Source: Planctomycetota bacterium (GTDB taxonomy: Bacteria > Planctomycetota > Phycisphaerae > Phycisphaerales > SM1A02). From it: a stretch of DNA of 38,794 nucleotides. The notes under the pieces are model-generated. The model did not search any database, was not told the origin of the DNA, and saw nothing but the letters and a program-made list of their open reading frames with translations. Location: positions 1 through 38,794 of the forward strand of contig JADFNO010000014.1 of the NCBI GenBank assembly GCA_022563315.1, written 5' to 3'. The position numbers were made by a program, and so were the translations under genes. Positions 24,291 to 31,251 of the stretch are shown piece by piece. The first letter of the stretch is position 1. Every line of letters begins with the position of its first letter.

Positions 24291-24320
24291 ACAGATCAAC
24301 ACGAATGGACACAGATGTGG
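24291..24320. repeat. Degenerate 10-base tandem repeat
   Basis: Three consecutive 10-base units, ACAGATCAAC, ACGAATGGAC and ACAGATGTGG, keep an AC-GAT core at a 10-base period. They lie in the 283-base region between the DUF456 gene and the Crp/Fnr regulator. A short hairpin (TCCCGAT/ATCGGGA) follows at about 24352-24368. Similar ACACAGAT strings recur in intergenic DNA of planctomycetes and relatives as far as I recall. Confidence 0.4.
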
Positions 24321-24518
24321 AAGACCGCGATAGCCGTCCCGGTTTCACGAGTCCCGATTCCATCGGGATCGAGAGCAACCAGTGGATTCGCTCAAACCCT
24401 TTCAACGATCCGCCGCGCCACAGGCCCGTTTAGCCGCGAGCTGAAGGCGATCTCTCCGGTGAGCGCATACACTCGGTCGCACGGCAACGCGCCGGTCGAT
24501 GGCCACGTAAAAGTTTTC

Positions 24519-25130
24519 ATGATTGGCATATGCATGCCTGCCAAGATTTCCGCTCATGTCCAGCAACGGTTTCGAGAGGCGATGGAGCAGGGAACCGCGA
24601 TTCCCGAGCCCGAATGGCAGCACCTGATGGAACATGTGGGTGTGACGATTCTACCTTGCGGTTCGATGCTGTTTCGTGAAGGCGATGTCGTTCGTCGCCT
24701 GTACTTCATCGCGCGCGGACTTCTGCGCTTGTTCTGGACGAACAGCAACGGACGCGAGATTAATTCCGGGTTCGATTACGAAGATCGTTTCATGACCGAC
24801 GTAGCGAGCTTCTTCACCGGCGTTCCCGCCCGATTCGCTATTCAGGCGCTGGAAGACTGCGAATTACTGTATCTTGACCATGCAACCTACGAACATCTGT
24901 TGACGCGTCACGTGTGTTGGGAGCGACTGTGGCGTCGCCAGCTTGAGACACAATTCGTGCGCAAAGTGGACAAGGAATGTCGCATCCGTACCTTGACTGC
25001 TCAGCAGCGGTATCGCTTACTGGTGAACCAGGCGTCACCGTTGCTCGAACGTGTGCCACAGTATCACTTGGCGTCGTATCTCGGCATCGCGCCGGAGACA
25101 CTGAGCAGAATCAGGGCGAGGAACTGGTGA
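24519..25130 (+). CDS. Crp/Fnr family transcriptional regulator
   Basis: The protein has about 203 residues. A cyclic-nucleotide-binding-type beta barrel covers residues 30-130 (ILPCGSMLFREGDVVRRLYF, FIARGLLRLFWTNSNGREIN, RFAIQALEDCELLYLDHATY). A C-terminal DNA-binding part follows, with TLTAQQRYRLLVNQASPLLE and the recognition helix region YHLASYLGIAPETLSRIRAR. There is no cysteine cluster for an iron-sulfur centre and the cAMP-contacting residues are not conserved, so the ligand is unknown. The frame opens at 24315; ATG 24519 or 24534 fits the family. It ends 77 bases before a serine hydrolase on the same strand, its nearest candidate target. Confidence 0.87.
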   Translation: MIGICMPAKISAHVQQRFREAMEQGTAIPEPEWQHLMEHVGVTILPCGSMLFREGDVVRRLYFIARGLLRLFWTNSNGREINSGFDYEDRFMTDVASFFTGVPARFAIQALEDCELLYLDHATYEHLLTRHVCWERLWRRQLETQFVRKVDKECRIRTLTAQQRYRLLVNQASPLLERVPQYHLASYLGIAPETLSRIRARNW

Positions 25131-25207
25131 TCTTGACCAAAATCAAGCGACCGGTTCGGAACAAGCATGTAGGATTCGACGCAGTCATATGCAATGGAGA
25201 TTACCTC

Positions 25208-26665
25208 ATGCGCGCTTACAGGACGATTTCATTCGTCGCGAGTGGTTTGCTTGCCTTTTGTGTGACTTTCTCGACCAGTGCCGCAGAGGATCCTGGTCGC
25301 AATGCGTGGCGGCAGTACGCCTCACCGGAAGAAGCAGGCTTCTCGAGCGAACGTCTGGAAGAGGCATACGCCAGCGCCGAAGAAGCTGGCTCGGCGGCGA
25401 TCATGGCCATTTACAACGGTCGCGTCGTCGTGGCATGGGGCGACATCGAACGACCGTTCAAGTGTCACAGCGTGCGCAAGAGCATTCTCAGCGCACTCTA
25501 TGGAACACACGTCGCGGCCGGGCGGATCGATCTCAACGCGACGCTGGCGGACCTCGGCATCAATGACATCGAACCGCTGTCGGACGAGGAGAAGACGGCC
25601 CGTATCGCCGACCTGCTCACTGCGCGCTCGGGTGTATATCATCGCGCCGCCAAGGAGCCGGCGGGAATGAGTCGCAATCGCCCGGCGCGGCATTCGCACA
25701 AGCCCGGCGAGCACTTCTGGTACAACAACTGGGACTTCAACACGCTCGGCACGATCTATCATCAGCTCACTGGTGAGCCCGTGATCGAGTCGTTTCAACA
25801 GCATTTCGCAGACCCACTGGGCATGCAGGATTTCATCCCCGAGCACGGTTCGTACGAGCTGGAGCCGAGGCGCTCGAAACACCCCGCTTATGCATTTCGT
25901 CTCTCAGCGCGCGATCTGGCACGATTCGGTCTGATGATCGCCCAAGGGGGGCGGTGGGGCGATGAACGGATCGTTCCCGAAAGTTGGATCACCCAAAGCA
26001 CACGCACGCACTCGACCTTCGATAATTTGCGTGGATACGGATACATGTGGTGGATCTACCCCGCCGGGTCGACCTCAAGCTACGAAACGGTCAACAAATA
26101 CGATGTGTTCTCGGCGATCGGTACCGGTGGGCAATTGGTGATCGTAATACCGGAAGCGAAGTTCGTGTTGGTCCATCGCGGCGACACCGACAATCGTCGT
26201 AAACGAGTCACCGACGGACTTGTCTGGCAGATTCTAGAGATGATTCTGAGCGCCAAGACAGGCGACGCCAAGACAGCCCCGGCGCTGACCGATGTCACCC
26301 CGGTACCGTTGCCTGGTGCGCTCCCGGCGCCACCGACGCGAACAGCCATCGACCTCGATCCTGCGAAAATACGGGAGTACATCGGCACGTATGCCAACGA
26401 GGAGACGATGACGATGGAGTTGTACGAGTATGCCGGTCGGCTGTTCGGGCAGACGAATGATGGAAGGGAAGCCGAAATCTTCGCCGAGGCTGCGGATAAG
26501 CTCTTCCTCAAGAACGCCGATGTTCAACTACGAATCCTGCGCGATGAGACCGGTCGCATCACTGATGCTGAGGTCACCATGATGGGTCAGACCCTGAAAC
26601 TTCCTAGAGTATCTTCGGGAATCGACGACTCGCTTTCCAGTCTGGGTAACTCGGCCGCTAAATAG
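25208..26665 (+). CDS. Exported serine hydrolase, beta-lactamase/class C family
   Basis: A 485-residue protein with a signal peptide (TISFVASGLLAFCVTFSTSA). The class C/DD-peptidase-like catalytic domain has S88-x-x-K91 (CHSVRKSILSALYG) and Y172-N-N174 (WYNNWDFNTLG), and a KTG-equivalent region near GTGGQLVIVIPE. Such proteins act as esterases, peptidases or amidases in the envelope; true beta-lactamase activity is not implied. A C-terminal region after about residue 390 (IREYIGTYANEETMTMELYE) is a small beta domain often found behind these catalytic domains. GGAG precedes the ATG by eight bases. The frame is open upstream to 24977, overlapping the regulator, but that part is not protein-like. 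Confidence 0.88.
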   Translation: MRAYRTISFVASGLLAFCVTFSTSAAEDPGRNAWRQYASPEEAGFSSERLEEAYASAEEAGSAAIMAIYNGRVVVAWGDIERPFKCHSVRKSILSALYGTHVAAGRIDLNATLADLGINDIEPLSDEEKTARIADLLTARSGVYHRAAKEPAGMSRNRPARHSHKPGEHFWYNNWDFNTLGTIYHQLTGEPVIESFQQHFADPLGMQDFIPEHGSYELEPRRSKHPAYAFRLSARDLARFGLMIAQGGRWGDERIVPESWITQSTRTHSTFDNLRGYGYMWWIYPAGSTSSYETVNKYDVFSAIGTGGQLVIVIPEAKFVLVHRGDTDNRRKRVTDGLVWQILEMILSAKTGDAKTAPALTDVTPVPLPGALPAPPTRTAIDLDPAKIREYIGTYANEETMTMELYEYAGRLFGQTNDGREAEIFAEAADKLFLKNADVQLRILRDETGRITDAEVTMMGQTLKLPRVSSGIDDSLSSLGNSAAK

Positions 26666-26763
26666 TCGCGATTCCGCCCGTTTGGCGGGTGACGCACACC
26701 GTCCCGGCACCATGATGCTCTGCCAGGGTTGATTTTTGGGCTCCGGCGCAGACCCTGTGTCGA

Positions 26764-27336
26764 ATGACGCAGGACAAAGAGCGATACGCCGATCCACGCA
26801 GCGACGCCCAACTCGTCGACGCGGCCGATACCGGTGATCTCCAAGCCTTCGCCGCGCTGTACAACCGCCATCGACGGTGGGTCGTTGATCTTGCTTTTCG
26901 ATTCACAAATGACCCTGAGCAATCGCTGGATGTGCTTCAGCAGACCTTCGAGTATTTTCTGCGCAAGTTCCCCGGCTTTCAGCTGCAGTCGAATATGAGG
27001 ACATTCCTCTACCCGGTCGTACGCCACATCGCGATTTCAATGCAACGCCAGGCTCGTCGAATGACGTACCTGCGCGACCTTCCTCCAACGGCGGCCGCAT
27101 CCACCAATCCTGACGCAGCCGAAGTTCGCGAACAGCTCGCTGCGATCGTCAACAACCTTCCTCCCGGTCAACGCGAGGTTGTGTTCCTCCGTTATGTTGA
27201 TTGTCTTTCGCTTCAAGGAATCGCCACCGTGATGAATATCCCGCTGGGGACCGTCAAATCGCGGCTACATCACGCTTTGACCGCCCTTCGAGCCGACGAA
27301 ATTACAAAAAAATATTTTGAGGAGTTCCGGCAGTGA
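26764..27336 (+). CDS. ECF-type RNA polymerase sigma factor heading the dockerin/VWA operon
   Basis: A 190-residue sigma-70 family protein. Region 2 includes LYNRHRRWVVDLAFRFTNDP, SLDVLQQTFEYFLRKFPGF and RTFLYPVVRHIAISMQRQ. Region 4 includes LPPGQREVVFLRYVDCLSLQ, GIATVMNIPLGTVKSRLHHA and a lysine-containing end. The ATG at 26764 follows a 98-base gap after the serine hydrolase and presumably its own promoter. The next gene, 53 bases on, encodes a one-TM protein whose cytoplasmic half could hold the sigma factor, so this is likely the output of a surface-sensing operon. Confidence 0.92.
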   Translation: MTQDKERYADPRSDAQLVDAADTGDLQAFAALYNRHRRWVVDLAFRFTNDPEQSLDVLQQTFEYFLRKFPGFQLQSNMRTFLYPVVRHIAISMQRQARRMTYLRDLPPTAAASTNPDAAEVREQLAAIVNNLPPGQREVVFLRYVDCLSLQGIATVMNIPLGTVKSRLHHALTALRADEITKKYFEEFRQ

Positions 27337-27389
27337 ACCTTTCGGCCAGTTCGGCGCTTCATATACGGAGGCCCCCGGAGTAACCACCA

Positions 27390-27860
27390 GTGGACCAGCT
27401 CTCACCACAGGATCTAGAACCAAAAGGCGAGCAGCTTCAACAGTTCCGCAAGGACCTTACGTCCCTCACATCCGGTCATATCAAGATTCCGCAGGAAGTG
27501 GACCAAGCTGTGCTTCGAAAGGCGGCTACAGCGCTCGCTCGGACCGAGCGCACCCGGTTCACCTATGGCAAGCCCATCGCTTGGCTCGCTGCCGCCGCTT
27601 CATTGACTCTGGTCGTCTGGATCAGCGGGCTGTTTCGATCATCGACCACAACGCCGTTGCAGGCGACCGTCGCTTCTACACCCGGCGATCTCGATCGCAA
27701 CGGCCGGGTGGACATCCTCGATGCGTTTCAACTCGCTCGGGAACTCGATAACGACATCGCTCCGACCGCCGGCGACATCAATGCCGACGGCGTCATCGAT
27801 CGCGCCGATGTCGAAGCGATCGCGATGAAAGCCGTCACATTGGAGCAGGGAGCAAGCTGA
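27390..27860 (+). CDS. Single-TM protein with an extracytoplasmic dockerin-like calcium-loop pair
   Basis: A 156-residue protein from a GTG start (GGAG about ten bases upstream). Residues 1-60 are a charged, helical cytoplasmic part (LQQFRKDLTSLTSGH, VDQAVLRKAATALARTERTR), in the place where an anti-sigma domain would sit. Residues 62-82 are a membrane helix (PIAWLAAAASLTLVVWISGL). Residues 99-150 hold two EF-hand-like loops, DLDRNGRVDILD at 100-111 and DINADGVIDRAD at 129-140, each followed by a helix: the layout of type I dockerins. Its stop overlaps the next ATG by one base. Dockerins bind cohesins on partner proteins. The union of a candidate anti-sigma N-terminus, TM helix and dockerin is unusual. 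Confidence 0.8.
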   Translation: MDQLSPQDLEPKGEQLQQFRKDLTSLTSGHIKIPQEVDQAVLRKAATALARTERTRFTYGKPIAWLAAAASLTLVVWISGLFRSSTTTPLQATVASTPGDLDRNGRVDILDAFQLARELDNDIAPTAGDINADGVIDRADVEAIAMKAVTLEQGAS

Positions 27861-28306
27861 TGCGAACGCTCGCACCCATTTGCATCGCTGCACTCTTGGC
27901 TGTCACCATCGTGTGCGCTCAAGACGATGTGCAATCAGTTCGCTTCGACGCCATTGACGTTTACGTTCAGACTGGTGACCGACCGTTGGCAGCGTATCAA
28001 CTCGATCTCTCGGCCGCGAAAGGGGATGTCACAATCGTCGGCATCGAAGGCGGCCAGTCGGAGGTCTTCACCGCTCCGCCCTACTACGACCCCGCGGCAA
28101 TACAAAATGATCGCGTCATCATCGCCTCCTTTTCAACCGCGGCTGCCGACGCACTGCCGCGCGGAAAGGTGCGCATCGCCACGATCCACGTGCAAATCGT
28201 CGGCGATATCGAGCCGGAGTATGACGCAACGATCACCGTCGCCGCAACAGTCGATGGCGAACCAATCGACGCTGAACTCATCCTTGAAACGGGACCAACG
28301 CAATGA
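27860..28306 (+). CDS. Small exported beta-rich protein, possibly cohesin-like
   Basis: A 148-residue protein with a cleavable signal peptide (LAPICIAALLAVTIVCAQ). The mature part is a series of beta strands: VRFDAIDVYVQTGDRPLAAY, QLDLSAAKGDVTIVGIEGG, a turn PPYYDPAAI, VIIASFSTAA and GKVRIATIHVQIVGD. This order (hydrophobic strand, AYQLDL, VTIVGIEGG, YDP, ASFST, G.VRIATIHV) resembles the cohesin/CBM jelly-roll used in dockerin partners, but I would not assign it without a structure or profile match. It overlaps the dockerin gene by one base and the VIT/VWA gene by four, so the three products are probably made together and may bind each other. Confidence 0.65.
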   Translation: MRTLAPICIAALLAVTIVCAQDDVQSVRFDAIDVYVQTGDRPLAAYQLDLSAAKGDVTIVGIEGGQSEVFTAPPYYDPAAIQNDRVIIASFSTAAADALPRGKVRIATIHVQIVGDIEPEYDATITVAATVDGEPIDAELILETGPTQ

Positions 28307-30489
28307 ACAAGTTGTTTGAGTTTCTCTCAATGGCGTTCCTGTTGCTAATGCTGAACGCAGTCTTACTCCTTACTGGATGTGCGGTGGATTCCCATTTCGA
28401 CCCTTCCCTTTCAAAGAGCAGTCGGAACTACGAACGAGGCTTGGTGGATTCAAGGGCCAGCAGACAGGTTGTGGTCCGCTCGCAGATTGAGTTGCTTTTT
28501 GGTGGCGGCGGAACGAGCAAGAGACTTGCGGAACAGGCTCCCCCCGGCTCACTCCCGTCGCTCGATGAAGAAGTCTGGGTGATCGTCAAGCCCAAACGGA
28601 CCGCACAACCTACCAAGACCGACGACATCCCCGGCTCCGGCGTACTCATGTGCCGCATACCGGTCAATAATGTCATCACCAACGTCGCGTTGCCGCTCAG
28701 TCACACCGATGTCGCCGTCTCCATCAGTGCGTACATCGCGTCCGTTGAAGTCACCCAGGAATTCCACAATCCCTACGACGAGAAGATCGAAGCGGTCTAC
28801 GTCTTCCCCCTGCCGCAAAACGCAGCCGTCAACGGCTTCATCATGACCATCGGCGAGCGCAAGATCCGCGGCATCATCCGTGAGCGCGAGCAAGCGCAGC
28901 GCATTTACAACGAAGCGAAACGCCAAGGCTACGTCGCCTCACTGCTCACTCAAGAGCGAGCCAACATCTTCACGCAGCATGTTGCCAACATCGAACCGGG
29001 CAAGCGCATCGACGTCAACATCACCTACTTCCATACGCTCACCTATGACGACGGCTGGTACGAGTTCGTCTATCCAATGGTCGTCGGCCCGCGCTTTAAT
29101 CCGCCCGGCTCCACGCAAGGCGTCGGTTCCGTCGCGCGCGGTAGAGTCGGTATCTCCGGCCAACAGACCGAACTCCAGTACCTGAGCCCCAATGAGCGCA
29201 GCGGACATGACATTTCGCTTGCTGTGGATATCAACGCAGGCGTCACCATCGAAGAAATCAATAGCGTCAATCACAAGATCAATGTCAGTCGTGAAATGTC
29301 TGAGCAAATGCGCGTCGAGCTCGATCCCAACGATGCCATTCCTAACAAGGATTTCGTGCTGCGTTACCGAGTGGCCGGCGATCAAGTCAAGACCGCCCTG
29401 CTCACGCATCGTGATCCCTCTGGCGGGGGTGGATACTTCACGTTCATGCTCTATCCGCCGCAGGATATCTCCAATCGCCCACGACAACCGATGGAGATGA
29501 TCTTCGTCATGGATTGCTCCGGCTCCATGTCAGGTCAACCCATCGCGCAGTCCAAGGACGCTGTGCGGCACGCGCTTGGATGTCTTGAGCCACAAGACAC
29601 CTTCCAGATCATTCGTTTTTCCAACAGCACGTCTCAGCTCGGCCGTCAACCTCTGCCCGCCACGGCGAAGAACGTTCGTCGCGGCAAACAGTACGTCGCC
29701 AACCTTTCCGGGGGCGGCGGCACGATGATGATCAAAGGCATCAAGGCTGCGTTGGACTTCCCCCATGATCCTGAGCGACTACGCTTCGTCACATTCCTGA
29801 CTGATGGATATATCGGAAACGAATCTGAAATCCTTGCGGCTGTTCACGATCAACTCGGTTCGGCTCGCGTCTTCAGCTTCGGCGTCGGTTCGTCGCCCAA
29901 TCGTTATCTGATGAACCGCATGGCCAAGCTCGGCCGAGGCGCGGTCGCCTACCTCAGCCTTAATGACGACGGCGCGAAGGTCATGGACAACTTCTTTCAC
30001 CGGGTCAGCCAGCCGGTATTGATGGATATCACCATCGATTGGGGGAACATGCGTGTGGCCGACGTGATACCAGCGCGCACGCCGGACCTCTTTGTCGGTC
30101 GCCCCGTGATCGTCACTGGCCGATTCGATGGCGATGATCCCACAACCATTCGCATCAAGGGAAGAACCGCCCAGGGAATCGTCGAAGCGAGTTTTGACGT
30201 CAATCCGATCGACGCCGCTAACGAACACCGAGCGCTACCCGCAGTGTGGGCGCGCAATTACATCGCGCAGCTCGTCGACCGCGCAACTTACGATGCCAAC
30301 GTTGAACTGCCGCAACAGATCACGGAGATCGCGCTGAACTACAACCTGATGTCCGCCTACACGAGCTTCGTTGCCGTCGATTCCAAGACACGCACCGCCG
30401 GCGATCGCGGAACCACCGTCAACGTTGCTGTGCCTGTTCCCGACGGTGTTCGCTATGACACGACTGTGCGAAGCGACGGCACGCACTGA
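28303..30489 (+). CDS. VIT and VWA domain lipoprotein
   Basis: A 728-residue protein with a signal and lipobox (LLTGC at about residues 22-26), so it is probably lipid-anchored. A VIT domain spans about residues 125-245 (IASVEVTQEFHNPYDEKIEA, YVFPLPQNAAVNGFIMTIGE). A von Willebrand A domain starts near residue 398 with an intact metal site: DCSGS at 404-408, a threonine in GGGGTMM, and an aspartate in LTDGY. A beta-rich C-terminal region of about 150 residues follows. The VIT+VWA layout is that of inter-alpha-trypsin-inhibitor heavy chains and of bacterial surface proteins, where the domains mediate adhesion or protein assembly. It is the last gene of the sigma-dockerin operon, and overlaps its upstream neighbour by four bases. 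Confidence 0.92.
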   Translation: MNKLFEFLSMAFLLLMLNAVLLLTGCAVDSHFDPSLSKSSRNYERGLVDSRASRQVVVRSQIELLFGGGGTSKRLAEQAPPGSLPSLDEEVWVIVKPKRTAQPTKTDDIPGSGVLMCRIPVNNVITNVALPLSHTDVAVSISAYIASVEVTQEFHNPYDEKIEAVYVFPLPQNAAVNGFIMTIGERKIRGIIREREQAQRIYNEAKRQGYVASLLTQERANIFTQHVANIEPGKRIDVNITYFHTLTYDDGWYEFVYPMVVGPRFNPPGSTQGVGSVARGRVGISGQQTELQYLSPNERSGHDISLAVDINAGVTIEEINSVNHKINVSREMSEQMRVELDPNDAIPNKDFVLRYRVAGDQVKTALLTHRDPSGGGGYFTFMLYPPQDISNRPRQPMEMIFVMDCSGSMSGQPIAQSKDAVRHALGCLEPQDTFQIIRFSNSTSQLGRQPLPATAKNVRRGKQYVANLSGGGGTMMIKGIKAALDFPHDPERLRFVTFLTDGYIGNESEILAAVHDQLGSARVFSFGVGSSPNRYLMNRMAKLGRGAVAYLSLNDDGAKVMDNFFHRVSQPVLMDITIDWGNMRVADVIPARTPDLFVGRPVIVTGRFDGDDPTTIRIKGRTAQGIVEASFDVNPIDAANEHRALPAVWARNYIAQLVDRATYDANVELPQQITEIALNYNLMSAYTSFVAVDSKTRTAGDRGTTVNVAVPVPDGVRYDTTVRSDGTH

Positions 30490-30497
30490 CAACCGCA

Positions 30498-30521
30498 GCC
30501 CGCGGATATTCATCCGCGGCT
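30498..30521 (-). repeat. REP-like 24-base hairpin, single copy
   Basis: Read on the minus strand this is AGCCGCGGATGAATATCCGC followed by GGGC: a CCGCGGAT/ATCCGCGG stem with a four-base loop. It lies 9 bases after the VIT/VWA stop, between convergent genes. The same unit occurs twice at 35767-35814. There is no T-run on either side, so it is a repeat first and at best a weak terminator. Confidence 0.7.
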
Positions 30522-30543
30522 ACTACTCGAGCCTTCTTCGTTC

Positions 30544-31212
30544 TCATTGCCTGTCCACGACCATGATCTGCTCCAGCGATTTGCGCTGTAGATCGGGCAC
30601 GACGCAATCGTCCGCGGGATAACCGATGGGAATCAACAGGAACGGCCGTTCGTAGCTGGGGCGCTTGAGAATCGGGCCGAGGAACTTCATCGGGCTAGGT
30701 GTGTGCGTCAGCGCGACAAGGCCGGCAACGTGGGTCGCAGCGAGTAGCATCCCCACCGCGATGCCGACGGATTCGTTGACGTAATACACCTGATCCGAGG
30801 GATTGTTGGGATCGTCATCCTTCATCAGCTTGAAGACGACAATGAGCCAGGGGGCGATCTCCAGGAACGGCTTGTGCTCATCGGTGCCGATGGCGCGCAG
30901 ATCGTCTAGCCACTGCTCGTTGGCCCGGCGGTAATAGAACTCGCGTTCCTCGGCCTCGGCCCCTTCGCGAATCTCCTTTTTCAGAGCCGGGTCCTGCACA
31001 GCCACGAACCGCCACGGCTGTTTGTTGGCTCCGCTTGGCGCAGTCCCAGCCGCGAGGATGAGGTTCTCGATGACCTCACGCGGCAGCGCGCGATCGGAGA
31101 AGAACCGCACGGATCGGCGTTGGTTGAGGATTTCATAGAACCGCCGGGCCGCGTCGGCCGGATCGGTATCAGCCGGTTCAGGCTTGTATGGGATGAAGGT
31201 CAGTTCAGCCAT
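30544..31212 (-). CDS. Nitroreductase-family flavoprotein, iodotyrosine-deiodinase-like
   Basis: A 222-residue FMN enzyme. RRSVRFF near residue 32 and the segment AAGTAPSGANKQPWRFV bind FMN. E89, Y93 and K114 (AEEREFYYRR ... DEHKPFLE) have the same spacing (4 and 21 residues) as the Glu-Tyr-Lys lid that binds iodotyrosine in iodotyrosine deiodinases, and EIAPWLIVVFK follows as in bacterial members of that branch. It should therefore dehalogenate halotyrosines or act on a similar zwitterionic substrate; the real substrate in this organism is unknown. The frame is open to 31272, but the ATG at 31212 gives the family N-terminus. It diverges from the first 680-residue paralogue, 39 bases between starts. 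Confidence 0.87.
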   Translation of the reverse strand: MAELTFIPYKPEPADTDPADAARRFYEILNQRRSVRFFSDRALPREVIENLILAAGTAPSGANKQPWRFVAVQDPALKKEIREGAEAEEREFYYRRANEQWLDDLRAIGTDEHKPFLEIAPWLIVVFKLMKDDDPNNPSDQVYYVNESVGIAVGMLLAATHVAGLVALTHTPSPMKFLGPILKRPSYERPFLLIPIGYPADDCVVPDLQRKSLEQIMVVDRQ

Positions 31213-31251
31213 GCGTTGGGTACCATGTCTGGGGGAATCGAGAGGTCGCCA

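Noticed and set aside
25208-26665. Calling the serine hydrolase an antibiotic-resistance beta-lactamase
   Set aside because: SxxK and YxN are shared with esterases and DD-peptidases; length, C-terminal extra domain and context do not indicate resistance.
26666-26763. Terminator or operator between the serine hydrolase and the ECF gene
   Set aside because: CCGCC/GGCGG and CAGGGT/ACCCTG pairings exist, but the stems are only 5-6 bases and no T-run follows the first.
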